The position numbers and the translations under genes were made by a program. Below are positions 44,567 to 53,699 of a stretch of DNA of 64,000 nucleotides, one piece after another. Origin of the DNA: JAFGPS01 sp964628465. Lineage in GTDB: Bacteria; Planctomycetota; Phycisphaerae; Sedimentisphaerales; Anaerobacaceae. The stretch's first letter is position 1. Each line of letters opens with the position of its first letter. The stretch is from assembly GCA_964628465.1 (NCBI GenBank), contig CAZVOA010000007.1, positions 51,814-115,813 of the forward strand. The letters run 5' to 3'. The notes below the pieces were generated by a model, which was given only the letters and a program-made list of their open reading frames with translations, ran no database searches and was not told the DNA's origin.

Positions 44567-44905
44567 TTAGCAGGTGCATTTTGCCTTTTTTGAGATTTTC
44601 ATTAATTTAACGATTCGCTTTTCATCAATATCGTCAACTGAAAAGAATTTTATATGCCGCATAGTCTTGCCGTTTCCCTCGAAAAGGGCGATTTCTTCTT
44701 TTGGTAAGCCAGTTATAGCAAATCCCATATTGACATGGTCCTTGAGTGCAACAATGTAATACCTATGGTCATAGAAGGGCACTCCCGCCCACATTTCCTC
44801 TTCAATTTTCGGAAATGTCTTCAATATAATCTCGCGTAGCCTGGAACAAATCTCCCTCTGCGGCGATTTCTGCTTCTTTATATATTTTTCAACTTCTGCG
44901 TTCAT
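44567..44905 (-). CDS. DUF1801 family protein
   Basis: 112-residue soluble protein of the DUF1801/YdhG-like family. The family pattern is IKKQKSPQREICSRLREIIL then KIEEEMWAGVPFYDHRYYIV and GFAITGLPKEEIALFEGNGK. The C-terminus KRIVKLMKISKKAKCTC is basic. Function of the family is not established. It has no clear RBS and lies upstream of rnr on the same strand with a 140-base gap full of repeats. Confidence 0.82.
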   Translation of the reverse strand: MNAEVEKYIKKQKSPQREICSRLREIILKTFPKIEEEMWAGVPFYDHRYYIVALKDHVNMGFAITGLPKEEIALFEGNGKTMRHIKFFSVDDIDEKRIVKLMKISKKAKCTC

Positions 44906-44964
44906 AGTGGTTAGTATAATAGGGGAATTTCGTTAATTTGTAAAACACCTTTATTGCATAATCA

Positions 44965-46401
44965 TTAATCATCTAATTTTTCGAGTTCACTTTTGATATC
45001 CAGACCATTGCCTTCGGCCCTTATTATTCCGTTTTTATCAATAATCACTGTATATGGTATCGGTTTATCGAAAACAGAATTATTTTTTATTGTATCTAAC
45101 CAGCCATGTTTCAATGCATTCCAACTCGATTCATTTACAGTTTTTTCCCAAACGGCGCGGTTAGAATCTTTGCTTAGAGCTATAAAAACAACATCTTCAT
45201 TCTTAGAGAATTCAACGGCAAGAGAGTTTAACTCCGAAAATGCTTTGACGCAGGGTACACACCATGTCGCCCATACATCTAAAACTACAATTTTCCCTTT
45301 TAAATCCGAGAGTTTTCCGGCAGCGGCGTCCTTCCAGTCTATAATTAGTTCCTGTAGTGGCTGACCTTTAATAACAGGAAGTATTTTAAGACCAACAACG
45401 ATATCAACTGATATAGAAGCATTTTTTGTAAGAGACTGTTTTGCCAGCAATATACTTGTATTTTCATAGGACACATAAACATCTCTGTCTGGACGTATGC
45501 CGACAAATTCAAAACGACCATCAGAATCAGTTTTTGATTCTGGATAATAAAGGCTCAGGTCGAATCCTTTATCGGTCAAAGCAATTACTTTTACAGCTCT
45601 GTTTGCTAAAGGCCTCTTGTCTTGACCGTATAGTGTACCTCTAATAGTGACATCACCTTCTTTTATAGTCGAGTCAATCTCAGGGTAGTTCGGCTCGAAC
45701 CTGTTAACAGTTCCCGGCTTAATCTCAATATCTCGTTCTTCATGCAGAAAAGGGGTGTGTGATTTATGATATATCTCAAATTCTTTTGCTTCCGCTGATA
45801 TTTTATATTTACCTGACGCAATGCCAGATATTTTCAAAATGCCTTTGTTTTCGATTTCACCTTTTCCTCCCCATGAAAGAAAAGATTGCTTACCATCTTT
45901 TATTGTTTCTCTTAATAAAAAAACTTTAGCCGGTATAGCCATAACTCCTTCAGGTGGATTACGAAGATCATATTCGAATGCAGCAGGCATGCCCGGTGAA
46001 AATTCCACAGTTAAACCTACTTTAGCAGTAAATGGTTCAGAGCAGTAACCGAACATTTTACTTCTCTTTTCAAACATGCCTTTTTTTGCAATCCAGCCGA
46101 TTACATATTCTTTTCCTTCCACAGCATTACATCGCCATGTATTTTTCCCGGTTTTTTCTAATTTCAGGGGAACTGAATCTTTGAATTTTTCGTGCAAAGC
46201 TGCAATTGCATTGTCGGCAGGTACAACTTTGGGATTTCCATCAACAGTTTTACCTTCAAGCCTGATTATTACTTCTACAGTTTTTGATTCAACTATTGGT
46301 GATTTTTGTGCTTCTGAGGCAAACGTATTTCTTTGAAATTGGGTAAAGTAACAACCTGTAAACACCAATCCAAACATTAGAATTACATTGCTTTTTTTCA
46401 T
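44965..46401 (-). CDS. TlpA-type thioredoxin-domain lipoprotein with regulatory-like beta domains
   Basis: About 478 residues. Signal peptide MKKSNVILMFGLVFTG with lipobox FTGC. The N-terminal ~330 residues are beta-rich, including a carboxypeptidase-regulatory-like segment (TIRGTLYGQDKRPLANRAVK...DSDGRFEFVGIRPDRDVYVS). The C-terminal ~140 residues are a TlpA/ResA thioredoxin fold with the active site VLDVWATWCVPCVKAFSELN. It could act as an envelope thiol-disulfide oxidoreductase; the beta-domain pairing resembles planctomycete proteins with uncharacterised roles. RBS GAGG. No cytochrome c maturation genes are adjacent. Confidence 0.87.
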   Translation of the reverse strand: MKKSNVILMFGLVFTGCYFTQFQRNTFASEAQKSPIVESKTVEVIIRLEGKTVDGNPKVVPADNAIAALHEKFKDSVPLKLEKTGKNTWRCNAVEGKEYVIGWIAKKGMFEKRSKMFGYCSEPFTAKVGLTVEFSPGMPAAFEYDLRNPPEGVMAIPAKVFLLRETIKDGKQSFLSWGGKGEIENKGILKISGIASGKYKISAEAKEFEIYHKSHTPFLHEERDIEIKPGTVNRFEPNYPEIDSTIKEGDVTIRGTLYGQDKRPLANRAVKVIALTDKGFDLSLYYPESKTDSDGRFEFVGIRPDRDVYVSYENTSILLAKQSLTKNASISVDIVVGLKILPVIKGQPLQELIIDWKDAAAGKLSDLKGKIVVLDVWATWCVPCVKAFSELNSLAVEFSKNEDVVFIALSKDSNRAVWEKTVNESSWNALKHGWLDTIKNNSVFDKPIPYTVIIDKNGIIRAEGNGLDIKSELEKLDD

Positions 46402-46497
46402 TTTTCAACCTCTGTATTCGTGTTCAATTTCCTTATTTGTATTTTCCACTTAAATAAGAAGTACAAAAAAGAAAACTCTTCATCATATATTAATATT

Positions 46498-47274
46498 CTA
46501 TCTATAAATGTTAGTATTTTGATTGATAATCTTTTTCTGTAGTATCAACGCTTTATTTTGTATTTCGGGATTCGTATTATTTAGATAAGGCTCGAGATAA
46601 CTTAGAAATAAATCAGTAAAATCACCCCTACCATATGAAACACGAACAGGGTATATGGTATATTTTTCATCTTCCATTGCAAGTTGAATCAATCTTTTTG
46701 CTATTAAACCAACATCTCCACCTTGATGTAAACCGATTCCATTATGAACAGCACTGTGCCTTACGTCTTCTTCCGGCGAAAAGCTTGCATAATACGTTAG
46801 CCAGTACGCTTTGAGACTTTCCTTCCTGATGAAATTATGTGGAACTCCATAACGTTCATAACTCCAACGGATGATTTGTGCCTTATCCTGTTTAGTGTTT
46901 CTAAAACCGTTCCTTATAGTCTTAACAATATACTTGTCAGAATAAAGTGTTTTAAATGGAGATTTCCACCACTTATCAAGCTCTTTACCTGCTTTAATAT
47001 CATCATAAAAATAGCTTTCAAATGTCTCTGCAGCTTCGAGAGAACCATATAACTCTATCGCAGCCTCTTCATCTTCTATTATAACATCCTGAAGCGGCTC
47101 TCCGAGTTTGCCGCCTTCCAATGAGGCTAAATAACTGTAATCATAGAACATCCCAACCAGAGGTACATATGTACCATGTTTAACTGCGCAGCCGCCGGAT
47201 AGTGAAAAAAAGAGCAGAATAACTGCTAACAAGCATAAATTTAGCTTTCGACAGTATTGTTTTATTGCAATCAT
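46498..47274 (-). CDS. Lipoprotein of unknown function, paralog A
   Basis: 258 residues with lipobox LSGGC after a hydrophobic signal. Its mature part is nearly collinear with the next gene upstream: HGTYVPLVGMFYDYSYLASL, GGKLGEPLQDVIIEDEEAAI, GKELDKWWKSPFKTLYSDKY, ESLKAYWLTYYASFSPEEDV. The C-terminal region (LIAKRLIQLAMEDEKYTIYP and YLEPYLNNTNPEIQNKALIL) looks like helical HEAT-type repeats. No catalytic motif. Function unknown; tandem duplication with paralog B is clear. Confidence 0.8.
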   Translation of the reverse strand: MIAIKQYCRKLNLCLLAVILLFFSLSGGCAVKHGTYVPLVGMFYDYSYLASLEGGKLGEPLQDVIIEDEEAAIELYGSLEAAETFESYFYDDIKAGKELDKWWKSPFKTLYSDKYIVKTIRNGFRNTKQDKAQIIRWSYERYGVPHNFIRKESLKAYWLTYYASFSPEEDVRHSAVHNGIGLHQGGDVGLIAKRLIQLAMEDEKYTIYPVRVSYGRGDFTDLFLSYLEPYLNNTNPEIQNKALILQKKIINQNTNIYR

Positions 47275-47300
47275 AGGTTATATAATATATATAATCTGTT

Positions 47301-48050
47301 TTACTCTATTTTCTTCTGTAATACCCTAGCCTTATTTTGTCTCTCAGGATTTGGATCATCCAGATAAGGTTGTAGATAAGTTAGAAATAAATTCTTTAGT
47401 CTCTTTCCTCGGCCATTTGCAACACGAACGCAATACTTTGAGTATTTTTCATCTTCTATCGCAAGTTGTATCAATCTTTTGACTATTAAATCTGCATCTC
47501 CTCCTGCATGCCATCCAATTCCCCAGCTAACAGCACTTTCTCTTACATCTTCTTCAGGTGAAAAGCTTGCGTAGTATCTTAGCCAGTATGCTTTGAGACT
47601 TTCTTTTCCCAATAAGCTGAACGGGCTGCCGTAACGGTAATACATCCATCGAAGAATTTGGGGCTTATCTTGTTTTGTTCTTCTGAAACCGTTCCTGATT
47701 GTATTGACAATATATTTGTTGGAATAAAATGATTTAAACGGCGATTTCCACCAATTGTCAAGTTTCTTACCCGCTTTAATATCGTCTGGGAAATAACTTT
47801 CAAATGTCTCGGCCTCTTCGAGTGAGCCGTATAGTTCTATTGCTTTCGCTTCATCTTCAATAGTAACATCCTGAAGCGGTTCTCCAAGTTTCCCACCTTC
47901 CAATGAAGCTAAATAACTGTAATCATAGAATGTCCCAACTAAAGGTACATATACACCATGTTTAACTTTCATAGCGCAGCCGGTAAATGTAAAAGAAAGC
48001 ACAATAACAGGTAAAAGGCATATATTTAATTTTATAGGATGTTTGTTCAT
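47301..48050 (-). CDS. Lipoprotein of unknown function, paralog B
   Basis: 249 residues, lipobox FTGC. Shares with paralog A: HGVYVPLVGTFYDYSYLASL, GGKLGEPLQDVTIEDEAKAI, NWWKSPFKSFYSNKYIVNTI, ESLKAYWLRYYASFSPEEDV and a HEAT-like end (YLQPYLDDPNPERQNKARVL). AGAGAG lies upstream of the ATG. The gap to paralog A is 26 bases, consistent with a two-gene unit. Nothing suggests enzymatic activity. Confidence 0.8.
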   Translation of the reverse strand: MNKHPIKLNICLLPVIVLSFTFTGCAMKVKHGVYVPLVGTFYDYSYLASLEGGKLGEPLQDVTIEDEAKAIELYGSLEEAETFESYFPDDIKAGKKLDNWWKSPFKSFYSNKYIVNTIRNGFRRTKQDKPQILRWMYYRYGSPFSLLGKESLKAYWLRYYASFSPEEDVRESAVSWGIGWHAGGDADLIVKRLIQLAIEDEKYSKYCVRVANGRGKRLKNLFLTYLQPYLDDPNPERQNKARVLQKKIE

Positions 48051-48092
48051 TAAAATCTCTCTTTAAATATTTTTATCAAATAGGGGTAATTA

Positions 48093-48524
48093 TTAATCGA
48101 ACATGATTTTAACTTTAAATCCTTTTTTCGTAAACTCCTCACGCAGAGCATTTAGGAGTTTATTCTTATCGGGATTTGTTGTTTCGAGTGTTACGACAGG
48201 ATTGTCATTTCCTAACGTCGTAGATGTGATGATATATTCGTAACCATCTTTGTCTTTTGTTTTAAAACAAGCCTGCATAAAAACACTTTTTCCGTTTACA
48301 CTTCGGTTGGAAGCTTTTTCGTCGAAACTATTATTTTCTTCTCCTTCGTGATCATTGATTTTTATTAGCGCCATTCTACAGGTGTCATTAAAAGATTCGT
48401 ACTGTTTGTTGAATGTCAAATATTCATGCGAATAGATTTTTACAGAACATACTTTATTACTATTGCACCCGGACATAAAAAGAACTGAAATGATAAATAA
48501 TGATATTTTCAATTTCCCTGGCAT
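48093..48524 (-). CDS. Small lipoprotein of unknown function
   Basis: 143 residues. Signal MPGKLKISLFIISVLFMSGC ends at lipobox FMSGC; AAAGGAG precedes the ATG. The mature part has no recognised family; YEYIITSTTLGNDNPVVTLE and NALREEFTKKGFKVKIMFD suggest a small alpha/beta domain. Position just upstream of paralogs B and A on the same strand suggests cotranscription. Confidence 0.75.
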   Translation of the reverse strand: MPGKLKISLFIISVLFMSGCNSNKVCSVKIYSHEYLTFNKQYESFNDTCRMALIKINDHEGEENNSFDEKASNRSVNGKSVFMQACFKTKDKDGYEYIITSTTLGNDNPVVTLETTNPDKNKLLNALREEFTKKGFKVKIMFD

Positions 48525-48667
48525 TTGAAACTCCTTTCAATAATTGCGGAAATATACTTATATTTTACGAATAATCTCAATTTTCTCTAACTTATTTACG
48601 GTCTTTTTATATATAGACGTGGAAAGCATAAATTCGTTACATAAATTTTCAAAAAATACAAAATATT

Positions 48668-48958
48668 TTACTTTGCTTTTCTGCTATTTAAAATCATTGT
48701 TATAACCTGCGCAATCCCCAGAGCAATCAATGCAAATATTAACCAGCTTATTATGGCCATAAACGGAATATCAGCGTTGGAATGGCTTCCTTTTGTAATC
48801 TGCATCAGGTATCCGCCGGGAATGAAAAATACCGCACTTACTATGCCCAGCACACCAAGGCCTGAACTGCCGTCTTCTACATTAAGCCATGTATAGGCGA
48901 GCACCGCCCATATAGTGACTATTCCAAGTGCAATAAAATGTGTCTTGAATTTCTTCAT
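48668..48958 (-). CDS. Small three-helix membrane protein
   Basis: 96 residues. Predicted helices: FIALGIVTIWAVLAYTWLN (8-26), LGVLGIVSAVFFIPGGYLM (34-52) and IPFMAIISWLIFALIALGIA (64-83), with a short basic end NSRKAK. GAGGAAA precedes the ATG. Not recognised; probable inner-membrane protein, function unknown. Confidence 0.7.
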   Translation of the reverse strand: MKKFKTHFIALGIVTIWAVLAYTWLNVEDGSSGLGVLGIVSAVFFIPGGYLMQITKGSHSNADIPFMAIISWLIFALIALGIAQVITMILNSRKAK

Positions 48959-49010
48959 TTGACATTTCCTCTCAAAACGCCAAAAAAACTATTTGTCGTA
49001 AAATTTCTTA

Positions 49011-50285
49011 TTACGGCTGGCTTGTCAGTTTGAGGCTTTGTGTGATTTGTGCAAGTCCGACCTGCTGCATAGTCGTCGTTGCAGTTAATATGCCTGTTTT
49101 TGTGCTGTATGTACAGCTTATTTTGTGAAGCGGTCCTGTCTCGGTAAGTGTCACGCTGTCTGCTGCGGTTTGGGTGACAGTGGTGGTTGTTCCGACCAGG
49201 TCGTTGCGTTCAATTAGCTGTCCCTGACGAAGTTTAGCCAGTTCCTCTGGAGCTATCCATAAACCCCCGATTGAAGCGCAGCCGCACGAACCTTCCTGCT
49301 GAGCCTGTTCCGGCGGCATTCCCGGAAGGCTTTCAATTACAGCTTCATTCCTGAATCGAACCCATCCGTTTCCGCGGGCTTTGGGTGTAAGTGTCACTGT
49401 CATATTGCGGTCAAGCTTTGCATTCGCAGCCGCTACAACTGATGTTTGAACTCCCCTGAAAGATAATTGTTTGAATTCATTCACCCATCCTGGCATAGGA
49501 GCGGCTTTCCACGGTACATCAATGTCTTTGATTTCCACAATCCATCCTGTGATAACCTGTGTGCTGCCTTCTCCGATGCCGGGTGTATTAAACAAGCCGG
49601 AAGGGGCTGTTACCACTGAAGGTCCCTGTACGCGAGAACCGTGAAAAATAAGCAATCCTGTTTCAAGGTCATATACTCTTGCATTATAGCCTGATATATC
49701 CTCACGCTGAAAACGGATAGCTTTATACGTTTTTTCTGCAACTGTGTAAGGCATTCGCAGGATGCGTATGCCGTCAGTATTTACTTCTTTGACCGTCTTT
49801 AGAATATCGGGATGAATCCAGTAATCAGCGGCACAGCCGGCATTCGTGACTATTCCGTCACTGGCGCCGTACATGCACTTTTTAGTAGATGTATCGAGGG
49901 TATATATTTTGTTGGATAACTGCGCAATTTTGTTTCCGATATATCCGACTTGTATAACATTGTACCCGCCGGCACCGCTTCCGGATATTTGCTCTTCGCG
50001 GTATTTTTTACCTGTGTTTTTGTCTATCCAGTTACCGTTATCGTCCTGCACAAGTTTACCGTATGAACCGGGAATACTTGCTGTCATTCCGAAATAAGTC
50101 AATCTTGTGCCTGATTTGATTATTGGCGGTGCGTCTGCTTCAGCCGCCGCTGGTACGAGAGGAAGCATGATACTCGGATCCGGAACATCAATTCTTCCGG
50201 CTCCGAGAACATGTGCTGATAGCAGCATAGAGATTGTTAATACATTTAAAAACCGCAATGATATGGTTTTATACCAAATTGTCAT
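49011..50285 (-). CDS. Secreted protein of unknown function
   Basis: 424 residues with a signal-like N-terminus (LRFLNVLTISMLLSAHVLGA) and strong RBS GGAGGT. The mature protein is beta-rich without a known motif: TYFGMTASIPGSYGKLVQDD, QVGYIGNKIAQLSNKIYTLD, FHGSRVQGPSVVTAPSGLFN, ending LAQITQSLKLTSQP. A Cys-rich GSCGCASIGGLWIAPEELAK is near residue 330. Repeated TLTxT segments late on suggest a beta-roll or sandwich. Function unknown; it follows rpsT on the same strand without a visible terminator. Confidence 0.72.
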   Translation of the reverse strand: MTIWYKTISLRFLNVLTISMLLSAHVLGAGRIDVPDPSIMLPLVPAAAEADAPPIIKSGTRLTYFGMTASIPGSYGKLVQDDNGNWIDKNTGKKYREEQISGSGAGGYNVIQVGYIGNKIAQLSNKIYTLDTSTKKCMYGASDGIVTNAGCAADYWIHPDILKTVKEVNTDGIRILRMPYTVAEKTYKAIRFQREDISGYNARVYDLETGLLIFHGSRVQGPSVVTAPSGLFNTPGIGEGSTQVITGWIVEIKDIDVPWKAAPMPGWVNEFKQLSFRGVQTSVVAAANAKLDRNMTVTLTPKARGNGWVRFRNEAVIESLPGMPPEQAQQEGSCGCASIGGLWIAPEELAKLRQGQLIERNDLVGTTTTVTQTAADSVTLTETGPLHKISCTYSTKTGILTATTTMQQVGLAQITQSLKLTSQP

Positions 50286-50360
50286 GGTACACCTCCAGGA
50301 ATAGTTTAATATTCCATCTCTGCACCTGTATTTCTAAATACTGTTTTAAGTTGTATTAAG

Positions 50361-50636
50361 TTATGCTTGTTTAGCTTTAAGAGCGTTCAGCCTTTTGGTA
50401 AGACGTGATTTTTTGCGTGCAGCAGTTTTCTTGTGCATTGTACTTGTTGCCGCTGTTTGGTCTAATTTTTTTGTAACCAGTCTCAATTGTTCTGTTGCTG
50501 CCGCGATGTCGCCTTTTTCGAGGATTTCCTCATAATGCTTAATCTGGGTTTTGACCTGACTCTTGCGAGCGCGGTTGGTTATTCTGCTTTTCTCGTTCTG
50601 TCTTACTCTTTTTTTTGCTGATAACGAATGTGCCAC
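50361..50636 (-). CDS. rpsT: 30S ribosomal protein S20
   Basis: Small-subunit protein S20 binding the 16S rRNA 5' domain. The 91 residues are helical and basic: MAHSLSAKKRVRQNEKSRIT, then SQVKTQIKHYEEILEKGDI and MHKKTAARKKSRLTKRLNAL. The start is GTG at 50636 with AGGAG upstream. Lies between the TPR gene and the secreted unknown; the TPR gene stop is 33 bases upstream. Confidence 0.95.
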   Translation of the reverse strand: MAHSLSAKKRVRQNEKSRITNRARKSQVKTQIKHYEEILEKGDIAAATEQLRLVTKKLDQTAATSTMHKKTAARKKSRLTKRLNALKAKQA

Positions 50637-50669
50637 TTTGTTCTCCTAAAAAACTATATTTTCTCAATT

Positions 50670-52067
50670 TCACTGAGAGTTTGGTTTATTTAACGTATTC
50701 CTTAAATTATTTACTCGCTGGCCAACATCTTTATACGCGAAATCACTCTGTGCGATTTTGCGGAATATTTCCAGCGCTTCTGTCGTATTACCATTTTCTT
50801 CATAAGCACGCGCAAGATTATACCTTAATTCTTTTCCCATTGCACTATCTTTTGCGTCATAAGATTCCAAAGTATTTCTTAAAATGTCAATTGCGTCGGT
50901 AAACCAGCCCTTCATAAAGAAGCATAAGCCGGTCTGATTAAGTGAAGAAAACTTTCTTTTGGGATCTTTTTGGGCTTCCTGGAACAGGGGTATCGCTTCA
51001 TCATACTTTTGACTGCGAACTAATCGCAACGCATAATCGTATTTAGCTTCAAGGTTGGTTGGGTTATTTCCCATTTTGAGCCGATAGTGTTCGAGTTCTG
51101 TATCATCCAGTTGTTTCTGAAGCTGCTCTACGATAGTTTTTGTCTGTTCATTATCAGGATTGGTCTTTTTTGATTCATGGATTTTTCTTTTAAACTGTTT
51201 TATTTTAATTTGGCCTGCAAGCTGTTTAAAATTAAAATCATTTGTTTTTTCATAAGTGCTTTCAAGGATTGAGATTGCGTCATTTTCCCCGGCATCGGTT
51301 TCAAGTCCTGAAAGTGCCTCGGCAAGCTCGAAAATATTTGCCGGCAAACTGGGATTCTGAGCAATTTTTTTTCTTGCGTCCTCTACGGCCTGAACACGGT
51401 AACTTTCACTTTTAACAGTTTCACCCTGTGCGTGAAGTTTTTCCTGGCTTTCTCTGTTCTTAATGGATTTTCTAAAATCACCTTCGCCGTCGTATTTACC
51501 GCGTTCCATAGTCAATTCGGCTGAAAGATTCTTAAATTCGTCCGTCAGGTATTTATCATCCGGCTTTAATCTTACCGCATGTTGACAGGCCGCAAGAGCC
51601 TTATCAAGTTTATTGAGTTGAACATACGAATCTTTTAATAAAATATATGTATTCAATGAAGGCTTTTCAGAGGCATTATTAGTCTGGAAAATCACATTCG
51701 CTATCCAGTCCGCTGTTTTAACGTAATTCCCTGCTACAGCGGCCTTTAGCATTGTTTCGGCATAGGGAAGGTGGTCGGGATCTTTTACGAAAAGATATTC
51801 GGCGTTCAGCATCTGCTCAAGTGGTGTTTTCCCTCCCATACGCTTGACTTTTTCCACCATTGAAGGTTTTTTTCCGCCTTCTCCCTTGCGGTGCATAGCC
51901 ATTTCGCAAAGAGGCAGGTGGCCGTCTTCAAGCGCATCCGGAGCGTACTGCAAGCCCTCAATGTACATATCAATAGCATAGTCGTAGTTGGAGCTTTGGG
52001 CTAATTTCTGCCCTTTAGAAAAAAAAGCCTTAGCTTTTGCCAATAATGTACCGTTTTCTTCGACCAT
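50670..52067 (-). CDS. Tetratricopeptide repeat protein
   Basis: 465 residues, soluble, no signal peptide. Clear TPR units: AKAFFSKGQKLAQSSNYDYA and AIDMYIEGLQYAPDALED at the start, LNKLDKALAACQHAVRLKPD in the middle, and near the end YDEAIPLFQEAQKDPKRKFS, TDAIDILRNTLESYDAKDSA and LARAYEENGNTTEALEIFRK. A central charged coiled-coil-like part (KFKNLSAELTME...) separates repeat groups. Likely a scaffold for protein complexes, partner unknown. Ends 33 bases before rpsT. Confidence 0.85.
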   Translation of the reverse strand: MVEENGTLLAKAKAFFSKGQKLAQSSNYDYAIDMYIEGLQYAPDALEDGHLPLCEMAMHRKGEGGKKPSMVEKVKRMGGKTPLEQMLNAEYLFVKDPDHLPYAETMLKAAVAGNYVKTADWIANVIFQTNNASEKPSLNTYILLKDSYVQLNKLDKALAACQHAVRLKPDDKYLTDEFKNLSAELTMERGKYDGEGDFRKSIKNRESQEKLHAQGETVKSESYRVQAVEDARKKIAQNPSLPANIFELAEALSGLETDAGENDAISILESTYEKTNDFNFKQLAGQIKIKQFKRKIHESKKTNPDNEQTKTIVEQLQKQLDDTELEHYRLKMGNNPTNLEAKYDYALRLVRSQKYDEAIPLFQEAQKDPKRKFSSLNQTGLCFFMKGWFTDAIDILRNTLESYDAKDSAMGKELRYNLARAYEENGNTTEALEIFRKIAQSDFAYKDVGQRVNNLRNTLNKPNSQ

Positions 52068-52152
52068 TAAATATATTTAGATATCTTTCGTTGATAAAAT
52101 GCCAAATCAATAATTTTAGTCTAAAAATCAAATTTGTCAACAAATAAAAAAC

Positions 52153-52181
52153 TTGTTCATACCTCTTGGCTATGTTATAAA
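52153..52181 (+). promoter_or_regulatory. Promoter of glyA
   Basis: TTGTTC (52153-52158), a 17-base spacer and TATAAA (52176-52181), 59 bases before the glyA ATG. The leader is too short for a glycine or SAM riboswitch. Confidence 0.55.
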
Positions 52182-52240
52182 TATATTTTCGTTTTTGTAT
52201 TACTTTTGTAAATAAAAAAATAATTTAGTGAGTAAAAATT

Positions 52241-53494
52241 ATGATAAATGCTCTTGAACAGTATGATCCTCAAATATTTGAGCTTATCAGGCAGGAATCT
52301 GCCCGTCAAAGCGGCTCGATACGCCTGATACCCTCTGAAAATTACGTTTCTAAAGCGGTTCTGCTTGCCAGCGGAAGCTGCTTAACCAATAAATACGCCG
52401 AAGGTTACCCCGGCAAACGTTACTATGAAGGTCAGCAGGTAACGGACCTCATCGAAAGACTTGCGACTGAACGAGCTACGAAATTATTCAAGGCGGACCA
52501 CGCTAACGTTCAGCCTTACTCCGGTTCAGTAGCGAATCTCGCCGCATATTCAGCTCTTATTAATCCCGGTGATACTATTATGGGTTTGTCCTTATCGCAT
52601 GGCGGCCACCTGACCCACGGCTGGAAAGTCTCGCTTACAAGCAAGTTCTTTAATTCTATACCGTACACTGTTAATACAGATACAGGATTGCTGGATTTTA
52701 ATTTGATTGAAGATTTGGCGAAGAAACATAAACCGAAAGTTATAGTTTCCGGAGCAACAGCCTATCCAAGAGAGATTGATTTCGAGAAATTTCATCAAAT
52801 AGCGAAACAAGTCGGCGCTTATCTCATAAGTGATATTGCTCACATCGCCGGTCTTGTTGTAGCCGGAATTCATAAAAGCCCGGTTCCTTATGCAGATATT
52901 GTATCGACAACAACACATAAAACGCTTCGCGGCCCTCGCGGCGGAATGCTCCTATGCAAAGAAGAGCACGCCTCGAAAGTCGATAAAGCCGTTTTCCCCG
53001 GTCTGCAGGGCGGCCCTCATATGCACACTATAACTGCTATAGCGGTGGCAATGGCAGAAGCCAATACGCCGGAATTTGTCGCTTACGCAAAACAGATAGT
53101 GAAAAACGCGAAAGCCCTGGCGGCCAAGCTTATTGAATATGGTTTCAATCTTGTTACGGGCGGTACTGATAATCACCTGATTCTGATTGATCTGAGGAAT
53201 AAAAATATACCCGGCAAGAAAATGGCTAAAGCGCTCGACAGGGCACGAATTGTCACGAACTATAACACAATACCTGGTGACACAGCCCCGCCAATGAATC
53301 CCAATGGAGTTCGTATTGGAACGCCCGCGATTTCAACTCGTGGAATGAAAGAACCTGAAATGGCGCAAATTGCCTCGTTCTTTAACAGAGTCGCGGAAAA
53401 TATAGACAACGAATCAGTCATTGAGGAAGTCGGAAAAGATGTCCTGCTGCTCTGTTCGCAGTTCCCTGTCCCTGAACACTTTATAAAACAGTGA
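52241..53494 (+). CDS. glyA: Serine hydroxymethyltransferase
   Basis: PLP enzyme converting serine and tetrahydrofolate to glycine and methylene-tetrahydrofolate. 417 residues. Motifs: LIPSENYVS, NKYAEGYPGKRYYEGQQVTD, HANVQPYSGSVANLAAY, SHGGHLTHGWKVSLTSK and the PLP-lysine loop VSTTTHKTLRGPRGG (K227). NGVRIGTPAISTRGMKEPEM near the end is typical. A good terminator follows at 53540. It is monocistronic-looking with its own promoter. Confidence 0.97.
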   Translation: MINALEQYDPQIFELIRQESARQSGSIRLIPSENYVSKAVLLASGSCLTNKYAEGYPGKRYYEGQQVTDLIERLATERATKLFKADHANVQPYSGSVANLAAYSALINPGDTIMGLSLSHGGHLTHGWKVSLTSKFFNSIPYTVNTDTGLLDFNLIEDLAKKHKPKVIVSGATAYPREIDFEKFHQIAKQVGAYLISDIAHIAGLVVAGIHKSPVPYADIVSTTTHKTLRGPRGGMLLCKEEHASKVDKAVFPGLQGGPHMHTITAIAVAMAEANTPEFVAYAKQIVKNAKALAAKLIEYGFNLVTGGTDNHLILIDLRNKNIPGKKMAKALDRARIVTNYNTIPGDTAPPMNPNGVRIGTPAISTRGMKEPEMAQIASFFNRVAENIDNESVIEEVGKDVLLLCSQFPVPEHFIKQ

Positions 53495-53539
53495 CACTTC
53501 TCTGAATTAAATCAACCTCAATATAGAAAACTCACACGA

Positions 53540-53569
53540 AAAGCACTAATAGCATTTAGTGCTTTTTTT
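53540..53569 (+). terminator. Terminator of glyA
   Basis: AAAGCACTAA (53540-53549) pairs perfectly with TTAGTGCTTT (53556-53565) around a 6-base loop; a run of seven T covers 53563-53569. 46 bases after the glyA stop. Confidence 0.85.
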
Positions 53570-53650
53570 GTTATCTATTGTAAATTAAAAATTCAAATCT
53601 GCTGGTTTCTCTCTGAGGTGTATTCTGGTCTGTTGAATCTATAATTGAAA

Positions 53651-53684
53651 CGGGCTCCGGTTTGAGGAGCCCGTTGGTTTTTTT
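53651..53684. terminator. Terminator between glyA and the cold-shock gene, probably bidirectional
   Basis: CGGGCTCC (53651-53658) pairs with GGAGCCCG (53666-53673), a perfect 8-bp GC-rich stem. On the plus strand seven T follow (53678-53684); on the minus strand the tail is TTTCAATT. It is 16 bases after the cold-shock gene stop on its strand, so it probably ends that transcript, with a second role after glyA. Confidence 0.7.
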
Positions 53685-53699
53685 CGGTATTGCCCTGGA

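Noticed and set aside
52181..52240. Riboswitch in the glyA leader
   Set aside because: Leader is under 60 bases after the -10 box, too short for glycine or SAM aptamers.
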